Assembly: GCF_002973525.1 (NCBI RefSeq)
Contig: NZ_PVEN01000012.1
Location: 1 to 64,000 of the forward strand
Reading direction: 5' to 3'
DNA from: Paraburkholderia sp. BL21I4N1
GTDB lineage: Bacteria > Pseudomonadota > Gammaproteobacteria > Burkholderiales > Burkholderiaceae
DNA length: 64,000 nucleotides
In this document: positions 54,138-62,294 of the stretch, piece by piece
How the letters are laid out: every line of letters starts with the position of its first letter
How positions within the stretch are numbered: the stretch's first letter is position 1
Position numbers and translations under genes: made by a program
The notes under the pieces: generated by a model
The model's input: only the letters and a program-made list of their open reading frames with translations
The model's database searches: none
What the model was told of the DNA's origin: nothing

Positions 54138-55130
54138 TCAAACCGGTTCGGCGAGATGGAATAGACAATCGCCGCGCTCCACCGCGGCGGGCACGCGCTT
54201 GCAGACCACCTGGCCGGTTCCCGCGAAAAACGCGGTGACGGGTTCGCGCAGCGGCGTGTCGGGGAAATGGATGCGTGCCGCGGGCTGACCCGCCACGACC
54301 TGATCGCCGAGTTCGACGAGTGGCTCGTAGACGCCGCGATCGTAGGCGTACACGTAATGGCGCGAACCGGCCACCGAATAGAAGCGCGTTTGCGCCGGCG
54401 GCCCGGCCGGCACGAGCGGCCCGCTCAGCAAGCCGATAAAGCCGAGCAGATTCAGCAGCCCCTGCCGTGCGTCGCGCAACAGGTTCGTCTGCACGGTGCC
54501 GCCGCCGCCCAGTTCGGTGAGGATCGACACGGCCCCCTGTCGACGCGCCGCGCTCGCCGCATGCACCGGGTTCGGCCGATGCAGGAAGGCCCGTGGCAAC
54601 CCGAATGCCGCGAGCAAGGCTTTGAGCCGCGCTTCTTCTTCGGAATCGCGCGGCTCGATGGCGAGCATATTGGCGCCGTCGTAGAGCAGCGAACTGCCGC
54701 CCGAATGCAGGTCGATCAGATACTGCGCGCGCGCGAGCAGCGTGTTCTCGATGTAGTCGGCGATCAACGCGGTCGGGCCACCTGCCGGATCGCCCGGAAA
54801 ACTGCGGTTCAGGTTGCCGCCGTCGAGCGGCGACGTTCTCAGGCCTGCCGCCGCGGCGGGGAAATTCGCCATTGGCAGGAAGATCAGTTGACCGCGCACC
54901 CAGTGCGGCTCGATTTCGCGGATCAGGCTGGAAACGAGCACCTGTCCTTCGTATTCGTCGCCGTGGTTGCCGCCCATCAGCAGCACGACCGGGCCTTCGC
55001 CGTTGCGCACGGAGGCGATCGGAATCGGAATCCAGCCGTACGCGGAACGATGCACGGAGTGCGGCAGGCGCAGATAGCCGACGTGACGTCCGTCGGCATC
55101 CAGATCGATTTCGTTATGCAGCGAGCTCAT
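54138..55130 (-). CDS. Succinylglutamate desuccinylase/aspartoacylase family deacylase
   Basis: A 330-residue zinc-dependent amidohydrolase related to AstE, aspartoacylase and DoeB. Zinc ligands are H56 and E59 in GGNHGDEYEG and H142 in IDLHSGG; R109 in GGNLNRSFPG would bind the substrate carboxylate; E206 in SILTELGGGG is the catalytic acid position. The C-terminal part is a beta-rich domain. AAGGA lies before the ATG. It is the last gene after tonB-exbB-exbD-exbD. It should remove an acyl group from an N-acylated amino acid, which would complement the acetyltransferases of the neighbouring operon. Confidence 0.87.
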   Translation of the reverse strand: MSSLHNEIDLDADGRHVGYLRLPHSVHRSAYGWIPIPIASVRNGEGPVVLLMGGNHGDEYEGQVLVSSLIREIEPHWVRGQLIFLPMANFPAAAAGLRTSPLDGGNLNRSFPGDPAGGPTALIADYIENTLLARAQYLIDLHSGGSSLLYDGANMLAIEPRDSEEEARLKALLAAFGLPRAFLHRPNPVHAASAARRQGAVSILTELGGGGTVQTNLLRDARQGLLNLLGFIGLLSGPLVPAGPPAQTRFYSVAGSRHYVYAYDRGVYEPLVELGDQVVAGQPAARIHFPDTPLREPVTAFFAGTGQVVCKRVPAAVERGDCLFHLAEPV

Positions 55131-55200
55131 CGGGTGTCCTTCAGCGAGGGGGCCTTCAGCGGGTGTCCCCGGCAGCGTGCCATATCTCTTCCGCGCGCGC

Positions 55201-55626
55201 TCAGTTCATATACTGTTCGTTGCCGATCAGCCCGATCTTTGTCGCGCCTTCGCGCTGTGCGGCGGCGAGCACGGCAGCCACATCGCGGTAAGGCGCCAGC
55301 CGGTTCGGCAGCAGATGAATCTCCGCCTGGGCCGGTTGCGCTGCCACCTCGGCCATGTGTTTTTCCAGCTCGGCGTTGCCCGCGAGCAGCGTGCCGTTCC
55401 AGCGGATCGTCCCGTCGAAATCGATGTCGACCTGCACCGCCGGCGGCGCCGCGGACGGCGGCGGGTTGCCGACCGGCAGGTTCATTTTCACCGCATGCAT
55501 CTGGATCGGAATCGTGATGATCAGCATGATCAGCAACACCAGCATCACGTCGATCAGCGGCGTGGTGTTGATGTCGACCATCACTTCCGGCTCGCCGCTG
55601 CTGCCCGATTTCAGGTTCATTCCCAC
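55201..55626 (-). CDS. exbD: ExbD/TolR family biopolymer transport protein (copy 2)
   Basis: A 141-residue protein with a single N-terminal membrane helix containing the essential Asp (VDINTTPLIDVMLVLLIMLI) and a periplasmic domain ending in QREGATKIGLIGNEQY. A GTG start at 55626 has GGAGAG at good distance; an ATG lies two codons later. It follows another exbD gene by 19 bases. Two ExbD proteins with one ExbB is a known variation in proteobacterial TonB systems. Confidence 0.9.
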   Translation of the reverse strand: MGMNLKSGSSGEPEVMVDINTTPLIDVMLVLLIMLIITIPIQMHAVKMNLPVGNPPPSAAPPAVQVDIDFDGTIRWNGTLLAGNAELEKHMAEVAAQPAQAEIHLLPNRLAPYRDVAAVLAAAQREGATKIGLIGNEQYMN

Positions 55627-55645
55627 TGTCGACTCTCCGGCAAAA

Positions 55646-56068
55646 CTACCCGCCGCGTGCGGGCGGCTGGGTGATAAAAGAGACCTTCGAAATCCCGGCC
55701 CGCTCGCAAGCCGTGACCACCCGCCCGATGAATTCGTAGCGCGTGGCCTGATCCCCGCGCACGCGTACCTCCGGCTGCGGCAGCTTCACCGACGCCGCCT
55801 CGAGGCGCGCGAGCAGCGTCGGCGCGTCGACCTGCTTCTCGTTCCAGAACAGATCGCCGTCTTTGTTGACCGCGATCTCGACGCTGTCCGGTTTGGTCTG
55901 CAACGGGCTCACCGTCTGCGTCGGCAACTGCACCGGCACCGTGTGCGTGACCACCGGAATCGTGATCAGAAAAATGATCAGCAGCACCAGCATCACGTCG
56001 ACGAGCGGCGTGGTGTTGATCGCGGCGATGATTTCGTCGTCGCCGTCCTGTCCAACTTTCATGCCCAT
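55646..56068 (-). CDS. exbD: ExbD/TolR family biopolymer transport protein (copy 1)
   Basis: A 140-residue ExbD. The membrane helix carries the proton-conducting Asp in INTTPLVDVMLVLLIIFLIT, and the periplasmic part ends with CERAGISKVSFITQPP. It lies 43 bases after exbB and 19 before the second exbD. With ExbB it converts the proton gradient into motion of TonB. Confidence 0.92.
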   Translation of the reverse strand: MGMKVGQDGDDEIIAAINTTPLVDVMLVLLIIFLITIPVVTHTVPVQLPTQTVSPLQTKPDSVEIAVNKDGDLFWNEKQVDAPTLLARLEAASVKLPQPEVRVRGDQATRYEFIGRVVTACERAGISKVSFITQPPARGG

Positions 56069-56111
56069 GGTAGTGCGCTCCGCGTGGGTTCGGCCGGGTT
56101 AGAGCCCGGCG

Positions 56112-56942
56112 TTAGCCGAGGACGGCCTGCGCCACGACGGGCGGGTTCACCTGCGCGACGGCCGCGCGCACATGGCGCTTCTGGCCCGGCAGCAGCACCG
56201 TGTGCAACTGCGCGCCGAACGCGCGCACACGCTCCATCACCGACTTGTTGCGCCGAACCAGGAAGTTGTAGCCGAGCACGGCAGGCACCGCGACCGCGAG
56301 ACCGATCGCCGTCATGATCAGCGCCTCGCCGACCGGACCCGCCACCTTGTCGATCGACGCCTGCCCGGCGATGCCGATTGCGGTCAACGCGTGATAGATG
56401 CCCCACACCGTGCCGAACAGGCCGACGAACGGCGCGGTCGAACCGACCGTGCCGAGAAACGCGAGGCCGTCCTGCAAGCGGTTCGACACGTTGGTGATCG
56501 CGCGCTCGATCGACACGTCGATCCAGGTGTTGCGGTCCACCGCCTCGAGCAGGGCTTCGTCGTGATGCGCACCGGCGTCGATGCCGACCTGCGCGATGAA
56601 GCGGAACGGCGAGGCCGGATCGAGTTGCGCCACCCCCTGCGCGAGTGACGGTGCGCTCCACAACTGGTCGTCGGCGCTTTTTGCGCGGCGATTCGCTCGC
56701 ACCTGCTCGAAAAACTTGGTGATCATGATGTACCAGCTGCCCATCGACATGATGACCAGCAGGATCAGCACGAACCGCGCGACGAAGTCGCCGTTCGCCC
56801 ACAGCGCGCCGAGACCGTAGGGATTCGTCACTTCGGCGACGCTCGCCTGAGCCCACACGGTTTGCGGGACGACCAGAACGCCGGCAGCCGCGGCCGGAAT
56901 CAGCAGGCTGGCCGCCACGGCGGCAAAAGAACGCTTATTCAT
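56112..56942 (-). CDS. exbB: ExbB/TolQ family proton channel
   Basis: A 276-residue inner-membrane protein. The start at 56942 follows GGAG and gives an N-terminal signal-like helix, as in longer ExbB proteins. Three further membrane helices are visible; the conserved segments are FLGTVGSTAPFVGLFGTVWG and VGEALIMTAIGLAVAVPAVL with YNFLVRRNK after it. It lies between tonB and exbD. Confidence 0.93.
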   Translation of the reverse strand: MNKRSFAAVAASLLIPAAAAGVLVVPQTVWAQASVAEVTNPYGLGALWANGDFVARFVLILLVIMSMGSWYIMITKFFEQVRANRRAKSADDQLWSAPSLAQGVAQLDPASPFRFIAQVGIDAGAHHDEALLEAVDRNTWIDVSIERAITNVSNRLQDGLAFLGTVGSTAPFVGLFGTVWGIYHALTAIGIAGQASIDKVAGPVGEALIMTAIGLAVAVPAVLGYNFLVRRNKSVMERVRAFGAQLHTVLLPGQKRHVRAAVAQVNPPVVAQAVLG

Positions 56943-57015
56943 GGATGCTCCAGATGAGGCGGTCATCGAAATCGGATGGGTTGAGAGCGACAGGACGGCA
57001 TACCGTGGGCGACGC

Positions 57016-57711
57016 TCAGTTCAGGTTGAACGAGAACGGCACCTGCACGCGGACCGACTGCCCCTGCGAAATGCAGTTGAATTTCTTCACCGCGACGAAG
57101 GCCGCCCGGTCGAGAATCGGATCGGCGGACTGCTCGACCTTCTCGTCGGTTACGTGCCCCTGCGGATCGACCACGAACGAGATCGTCACGTCGCCGGTGA
57201 TGTTGTTGTCCTGCGCTTCCTGCGGATACGCGATCGAACGGCGAATCTCGTCCGAGTTGGGACACACCACGCCGACCGTATGGCTAACCGGTTTGACCGG
57301 TGCCGGCGCAGGCGGCGCGACCGGCGCGGGCGGTGCCGCGACCGGCGTCGGCTCAGGCACGGCCTGATGCGTGATGGTTGGCGCGGGCGGAGTCGGCGCG
57401 ACCACCACTTCGGGCGGCGGCACGAACGGCGGCGGTGGTGGCGTGACTTTGGGCGGCGCCAGTTTCACCGTCGGCACCGGTGGCGGGGGCGGCGGCTTCA
57501 CCGGCATGATGATGCGGGTTTCGATCGGCTTCTGGACGATCTGAACGACCTTGTTCGCGAGGCCGTTCATCAGCGCCCAGATGAAAAATAGATGCAGCAG
57601 CAGAACCACGGCGAGGCCGGCGTAGCGCCGCAGCGGATGCTGCGCATGTCGTCCGTATTGGGGTGGACGCGCGAGCGGCGGCGTCGATGGGGAAATCAGC
57701 TCGGCTGACAT
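57016..57711 (-). CDS. tonB: TonB energy-transducing protein
   Basis: A 231-residue TonB. An N-terminal membrane helix (YAGLAVVLLLHLFFIWALM, with the His expected in this helix) is followed by a long Pro/Val-rich periplasmic spacer (about 70-145). The C-terminal domain includes IAYPQEAQDNNITGDVTISF and VDPQGHVTDEKVEQSADPIL. It heads the tonB-exbB-exbD-exbD-deacylase transcript and would energise the TonB receptor at 49504-52026 and others. Confidence 0.92.
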   Translation of the reverse strand: MSAELISPSTPPLARPPQYGRHAQHPLRRYAGLAVVLLLHLFFIWALMNGLANKVVQIVQKPIETRIIMPVKPPPPPPVPTVKLAPPKVTPPPPPFVPPPEVVVAPTPPAPTITHQAVPEPTPVAAPPAPVAPPAPAPVKPVSHTVGVVCPNSDEIRRSIAYPQEAQDNNITGDVTISFVVDPQGHVTDEKVEQSADPILDRAAFVAVKKFNCISQGQSVRVQVPFSFNLN

Positions 57712-57874
57712 ACAACACTCCGTTAGCGATAGCCCGAACTACTTGCAATCGCACGGGTGCAGCCGGCGCGACGCATCGGAAAGTGGCCTACGTTACCGAG
57801 ATCCTGTATTTCAGTGAACGAAGAATTCGATATTTGAATTCCCGCCACGGCCTGGCAAAGAATGGCGAGAAACT

Positions 57875-57902
57875 GCCTTGGCATGTCGGTGAATGCCAAG
57901 GC
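57875..57902. promoter_or_regulatory. Perfect 10-bp inverted repeat
   Basis: GCCTTGGCAT and ATGCCAAGGC are exact reverse complements separated by 8 bases (GTCGGTGA). The site lies about 165 bases upstream of tonB and 220 upstream of gntR. There is no T-run, so a terminator is unlikely; an operator or an RNA hairpin in a leader is possible. Confidence 0.6.
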
Positions 57903-58099
57903 CCTAAGCGGTGATTGAAGGTTGGGTTAGACGACGCCGCACGCGCCACGCCATGCCGCTTTGGCACGGATAAAGACGTCAATGCATCTTGGTCGCCGGC
58001 TCGCGCATGCGGGCGCGCTCCGTGTTCCACGATTGCGCAGATCGATAGCAGAAATAGTTGGTTTGATCCCGCCGGCACGCTCACTAGACTGCGACTCAT

Positions 58100-58113
58100 C
58101 TTGTCATAACAAG
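58100..58113. promoter_or_regulatory. GntR-type operator candidate
   Basis: CTTGT-CATA-ACAAG, with perfect 5-base arms, ends seven bases before the gntR ATG. A TTGT/ACAA dyad is close to known HutC-type GntR sites, and the position over the ribosome binding region suggests autorepression. Confidence 0.55.
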
Positions 58114-58120
58114 TCGAACC

Positions 58121-58909
58121 ATGTCGAACCCGGCCGCCCAGCTTGTTTCCCCTTCGCCTCTGCCGCTCTACGCACAGATCAAGGAGACGCTACGCACCGG
58201 CATCCTTGACGGCAGCTACGCGCCGCATAGCCAGATGCCCTCCGAACACGAACTCTGCGCGATGTTCGGCGTGAGCCGCATCACCGTGCGCCAGGCGCTC
58301 GGCGATCTGCAGAAAGAAGGCCTGCTGTTCAAGCTGCACGGCAAAGGCACCTTCGTCTCCAAACCCCGGGCATTTCAGAACGTCAGTTCGCTGCAAGGCT
58401 TCGCCGAGGCGATGGCGTCGATGGGCCATGAGATCGTCAACCAGTTGCGCAGCTTTCGTGTCGTGGCGGCCAATCGCCAGGTCGCCGCGCGGCTGAAGCT
58501 CGACGAAGGCGCGCCGGTGGTCGAGATTCATCGCGTGCGTTTGCTCGATCGGGAGCCGGTGTCGCTCGAATTGACGTGGCTGCCTGAAGCGCTCGGCAAG
58601 CGTCTCGCGAATGCGGACCTGGTCACGCGCGACATCTTCCTGATCCTCGAAAACGACTGCGGCGTGCCGCTCGGTCACGCCGACATCGCGATCGACGCCA
58701 TGCTCGCCGACGACGAAATCGCCGGCGCGTTACGTGTCGAGGCCGGCGGCCCGTTGTTGCGCATCGACCGTCTGACCCACGATGCCGACGGCGCGCCGAT
58801 CGACTACGAACACCTCTATTTTCGCGGCGACGCGTTCCAGTACCGGCTGCGGGTCGACCGCGACAGGACGGCCGGCGCCAGCCAGCCAGACAGACAAACG
58901 CACCGTTAA
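58121..58909 (+). CDS. GntR family transcriptional regulator, HutC subfamily
   Basis: A 262-residue repressor-type protein. The winged helix is at about 14-85 (LPLYAQIKETLRTGILDGSY, MPSEHELCAMFGVSRITVRQ, then LHGKGTFVSKP). The UTRA effector domain follows (GAPVVEIHRVRLLDREPVSL and DYEHLYFRGDAFQYRL). It lies 36 bases upstream of the flavoprotein gene on the same strand, so it likely controls that operon and itself. The effector should be a small metabolite of the pathway. Confidence 0.92.
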   Translation: MSNPAAQLVSPSPLPLYAQIKETLRTGILDGSYAPHSQMPSEHELCAMFGVSRITVRQALGDLQKEGLLFKLHGKGTFVSKPRAFQNVSSLQGFAEAMASMGHEIVNQLRSFRVVAANRQVAARLKLDEGAPVVEIHRVRLLDREPVSLELTWLPEALGKRLANADLVTRDIFLILENDCGVPLGHADIAIDAMLADDEIAGALRVEAGGPLLRIDRLTHDADGAPIDYEHLYFRGDAFQYRLRVDRDRTAGASQPDRQTHR

Positions 58910-58945
58910 ACGCGCTGGCAAACGCAACGCAACAAGGACAGCACC

Positions 58946-60694
58946 ATGACTACCCATGTACTCGAATACGACATCGTGATCGTCGGCGGCGGCACGGCGG
59001 GCCCGATGGCCGCCGTCAAGGCGAAGGAAGCGAATCCCAACCTCAAGGTGCTGCTACTGGAAAAGGCCCACGTCAAACGCAGCGGCGCGATTTCGATGGG
59101 CATGGACGGCCTGAACAACGCGGTGATTCCCGGTCACGCAACGCCCGAGCAATACACCCGCGAGATCACCATCGCCAATGACGGTATCGTCGATCAGGAA
59201 GCGGTCTACGCCTACGCGAAACACAGCTTCAAGACGATCGAGGAACTGGATCGCTGGGGCGTGAAGTTCGAGAAGGACGGCACCGGCGACTATGCGGTGA
59301 AGAAAGTGCATCACATGGGATCGTACGTGCTGCCCATGCCCGAAGGCCATGACATCAAGAAAGTGTTGTACCGGCAATTGAAGCGCGCGCGGGTGGCGAT
59401 CACCAACCGTATCGTCGCCACGCGTCTGCTCAAGGACGCGCGGGGCAACGTGTGCGGCGTGCTCGGTTTCGACTGCCGCAGCGCGGATTTCTACGTGGTG
59501 CGCGCCAAGGCGGTGATCCTGTCGTGCGGCGCGGCCGGCCGTCTCGGCCTGCCCGCCTCCGGCTATCTGATGGGCACCTATGAAAACCCCACCAATGCCG
59601 GCGACGGCTATGCGATGGCCTATCACGCGGGCGCCGCGCTCGCGAACCTCGAATGCTTCCAGATCAACCCGCTCATCAAGGACTACAACGGCCCCGCGTG
59701 TGCGTACGTGACCGGCCCGCTGGGTGGGTTCACGGCGAACGGCAAGGGCGAACGCTTCATCGAATGCGATTACTGGAGCGGACAGATGATGTGGGAGTTT
59801 TACCAGGAACTGCAAAGCGGCAATGGGCCGGTGTTCCTGAAACTCGACCACCTCGCCGAGGAAACCATTCAGACCATCGAGCAGATCCTGCACACGAACG
59901 AGCGCCCGAGCCGCGGACGTTTTCATGCGGGACGCGGCACCGATTACCGGCAACAGATGGTCGAGATGCATATCTCGGAGATCGGTTTCTGCAGCGGCCA
60001 CAGCGCCTCCGGCGTGTACGTGAACGCGCGCGCCGAGACGACCGTGCCGGGTCTTTACGCCGCCGGCGACATGGCCGCCGTGCCGCACAACTACATGCTT
60101 GGGGCCTTCACGTACGGCTGGTTCGCGGGACAGAACGCGGCGGCCTATGTGGCGGGCCGCGAGCATGCCGCGCTCGATCAGGAACAGATCGACGCCGAAC
60201 GCGCACGTATTTACGCGCCGCTCGACCGTGACAACGGTCTCGCGCCTTCGCAGGTGGAATACAAGCTGCGCCGCATGGTCAACGATTATCTGCAACCGCC
60301 CAAGGTCACGCGCAAGATGGAAATCGGCCTGCAGCGCTTTGCGGAAATCGCCGACGACATCGCCCAGATCAAGGCCAACAATCCGCACGAGTTGATGCGC
60401 GCCGCCGAAGTCCGCGCGATTCGCGATTGCGCCGAAATGGCGGCACGCGCGTCGCTGTTTCGCACCGAGAGCCGCTGGGGGCTGTACCACCATCGGGTCG
60501 ACTATCCGCGGCGCAACGACGCCGACTGGTTCTGCCACACCCATCTGCGCAAGGACGACGCGGGCCGCATGGTCAGCGAGAAACGCGCGGTCGAGCCGTA
60601 TGTGGTGGCGCTCGCCGAGACCGACGTCGACTCGTATCGCAAGCTGCGCATTCCTGAAACGGAGAGCCGCCCGCTCGCCGATGCCGCTGTCTGA
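58946..60694 (+). CDS. APS reductase alpha subunit-like flavoprotein
   Basis: A 582-residue FAD flavoprotein of the fumarate reductase/AprA family. The FAD motif is VGGGTAGP at 13-20, followed by LLEKAHVKRSGAISMGMDG, which resembles the AprA flavin region, and the C-terminal part (LMRAAEVRAIRDCAEMAARA, then FRTESRWGLYHHRVDYPRRN) follows AprA closely. A His in CSGHSAS lies where AprA has its flavin-proximal His. The Arg that binds APS in AprA seems not to be conserved (NPLIKDYNGP region). It therefore probably works with the ferredoxin that follows, but on another sulfur or organic substrate. Confidence 0.85.
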   Translation: MTTHVLEYDIVIVGGGTAGPMAAVKAKEANPNLKVLLLEKAHVKRSGAISMGMDGLNNAVIPGHATPEQYTREITIANDGIVDQEAVYAYAKHSFKTIEELDRWGVKFEKDGTGDYAVKKVHHMGSYVLPMPEGHDIKKVLYRQLKRARVAITNRIVATRLLKDARGNVCGVLGFDCRSADFYVVRAKAVILSCGAAGRLGLPASGYLMGTYENPTNAGDGYAMAYHAGAALANLECFQINPLIKDYNGPACAYVTGPLGGFTANGKGERFIECDYWSGQMMWEFYQELQSGNGPVFLKLDHLAEETIQTIEQILHTNERPSRGRFHAGRGTDYRQQMVEMHISEIGFCSGHSASGVYVNARAETTVPGLYAAGDMAAVPHNYMLGAFTYGWFAGQNAAAYVAGREHAALDQEQIDAERARIYAPLDRDNGLAPSQVEYKLRRMVNDYLQPPKVTRKMEIGLQRFAEIADDIAQIKANNPHELMRAAEVRAIRDCAEMAARASLFRTESRWGLYHHRVDYPRRNDADWFCHTHLRKDDAGRMVSEKRAVEPYVVALAETDVDSYRKLRIPETESRPLADAAV

Positions 60695-60732
60695 ACGAAA
60701 GAACGCTAAAACGAATGAAAGGAAGGCCCGCG

Positions 60733-60978
60733 ATGTCCTATACGCCCCATGAGATTTTCCAGCGCAGCAGCGCACCCGTCACGATCGATGAAAACAGATG
60801 CATCGCGGACAAGGGCTGCACGGTCTGCGTCGACGTCTGCCCGCTCGACCTGCTCGCGATCGACGTGAGCAAAGGCAAGGCCTACATGCAATTCGACGAG
60901 TGCTGGTACTGCATGCCGTGCGAGCAGGATTGCCCGACCGGCGCGGTCAAGGTCGAGATTCCTTATCTGCTTCGCTAG
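60733..60978 (+). CDS. Two-cluster [4Fe-4S] ferredoxin, AprB-like
   Basis: An 81-residue iron-sulfur protein. Cysteines 23, 29, 32 and 36 (with Pro after the last) and 57, 60, 63 and 67 (again with Pro) form two cubane sites. The second motif, ECWYCMPCEQDCPTGAV, resembles the N-terminal half of AprB; the C-terminal tail of AprB is missing. The start at 60733 follows AAGGAAGG; an ATG at 60715 is weaker. It directly follows the flavoprotein gene and is its likely electron partner. Confidence 0.9.
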   Translation: MSYTPHEIFQRSSAPVTIDENRCIADKGCTVCVDVCPLDLLAIDVSKGKAYMQFDECWYCMPCEQDCPTGAVKVEIPYLLR

Positions 60979-60990
60979 GCGCGACCGTTC

Positions 60991-61983
60991 ATGACCGATT
61001 CCACCGTACTGACTCACGATCCCGACACCCTGGCGCCCGAAGCCACCGCCCTGCTGCCGCGTCTCGCCGATGCCGATCCGGTCGTGCGCCGGATCGCGCT
61101 GCTCGAACTGGCCGATCTCGAAGAACCGGAGACGCTGCCGCTAATCGCGCAGGCGTTGGCGCATGACGCGTCGGCCGAAGTCAGACTCGAAGCGGCGCGC
61201 GTACTGAGCTCGTGGGAAGAAGCGTGGATTGTCGACGTGCTCTGCCACGCCTTGCTCGACGCCGACCACGACGTGCGCATGGCCGCCGCGCAGAGTCTGT
61301 CCGCCTTGAAGGACGACGCATGCGGCGCTGTGCTGCACCGCTGGACGGATCACGCCGAACCGTTCGTGCAGGCCGCCGTGTTGCGCGGCTTACGCGAACT
61401 GCGTTACGCCGATGCATTGGAACCCGCGTTGCGAGCGCTCGAACATACGGACGATAGCGTACGCATTGAAGCCGTCGTACTGCTCGGCTGGTTGAAGGAC
61501 GCACGCGCCCTGGCCCCGCTCGCCGACACCGTAACCCGCGACGTCAACGCGGAGATCCGTCGCGCGGCGGTCGGCGCGCTGGGCTTCGCGCCGGTCGCGC
61601 ACCCGGCGACGCTGAGCGCGCTGCTGCAGGCGCTGCGCGATCCGATCTGGCAGGTCCGCGAGGAAACCGCGACGACGCTCGGCAAACTACACGCGAACTC
61701 CGCGCATGACGCGCTGATCGCCGCCCTTGCCGACGACTACTGGCAAGTCCGTCTGCGCGCCGTGCGTGCGCTGGGCCAAATGGGCGAACGCGCCGCCGCG
61801 TTGCCGATCGCCGCGTTGCTGTCGAATCCGATCAGCAATCTGCGCAAGGAAGCCGCGCTCGCGCTGGGCGAATTGCGCGAACCCGCGACGCTGCCCGCAC
61901 TGCGCGACGCGCTGAACGACGCGGACCCCGACGTACGCAAAGCGGTGCGAATCGCGCTTCAGCAGTTCGAGGACGCCCGCTGA
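60991..61983 (+). CDS. HEAT-repeat protein (PBS lyase type)
   Basis: A 330-residue protein made almost entirely of about ten 30-residue HEAT-like helical repeats, with recurring pieces such as DPVVRRIALLELADL, SAEVRLEAARVLSSW, DVRKAVRIALQQFE. There is no catalytic motif or signal peptide. Such solenoids are scaffolds or assembly factors, some for phycobilin or metal-cofactor proteins. It lies 12 bases after the ferredoxin gene and overlaps the DUF971 gene by one base, which points to a role in assembling or holding the flavoprotein-ferredoxin complex. Confidence 0.87.
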   Translation: MTDSTVLTHDPDTLAPEATALLPRLADADPVVRRIALLELADLEEPETLPLIAQALAHDASAEVRLEAARVLSSWEEAWIVDVLCHALLDADHDVRMAAAQSLSALKDDACGAVLHRWTDHAEPFVQAAVLRGLRELRYADALEPALRALEHTDDSVRIEAVVLLGWLKDARALAPLADTVTRDVNAEIRRAAVGALGFAPVAHPATLSALLQALRDPIWQVREETATTLGKLHANSAHDALIAALADDYWQVRLRAVRALGQMGERAAALPIAALLSNPISNLRKEAALALGELREPATLPALRDALNDADPDVRKAVRIALQQFEDAR

Positions 61984-62294
61984 TGAAGGTACCGGATCAC
62001 GTCGAACTGAATGCCGACGCCTTGATTTTGCATTGGCCCGGCGCGCTCGCGCAGCGGATCGCTCACCGCACGTTGCGCGGCGCGTGTCCGTGCGCGGGAT
62101 GTCGTCGTCTGCGTATCGCGGTCGGCAAAACCGGCGCAACCGCGTACGCGCAAGACGTGGTCGTCACCGAAATCCAGCCGATGGGTTACGGCGTGCAACT
62201 GGTCTTTAGCGACGGACACGATCGCGGCGTCTTTCCGTGGCCGTATCTTCAGGCCCTGCCGGAAATCGAAAGCACCGCCGTGCTCACAGCCTGA
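61983..62294 (+). CDS. DUF971 (GBBH-like N-terminal domain) protein
   Basis: A 103-residue protein. The family pattern is clear: ADALILHWPG near the start, LRGACPCAGCR with Cys35, Cys37 and Cys40, and the end FSDGHDRGVFPWPYLQAL. This domain is found alone and at the N-terminus of gamma-butyrobetaine hydroxylase, where its cysteines help bind zinc. Its start overlaps the HEAT gene stop, so it is the last gene of the gntR-aprA-like operon. The function is unknown; a link to iron-sulfur metabolism has been proposed for relatives. Confidence 0.85.
   Translation: MKVPDHVELNADALILHWPGALAQRIAHRTLRGACPCAGCRRLRIAVGKTGATAYAQDVVVTEIQPMGYGVQLVFSDGHDRGVFPWPYLQALPEIESTAVLTA

Larger units (their letters stand above)
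57712..58120. promoter_or_regulatory. Divergent promoter region, tonB and gntR
   Basis: About 410 bases lie between divergent starts. The part 57800-57842 is AT-rich and has two GAATTC sites flanking GATATTT (57823-57841). A perfect hairpin at 57875-57902 and a GntR-type dyad at 58100-58113 are listed separately. No coding frame is supported. Confidence 0.55.
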
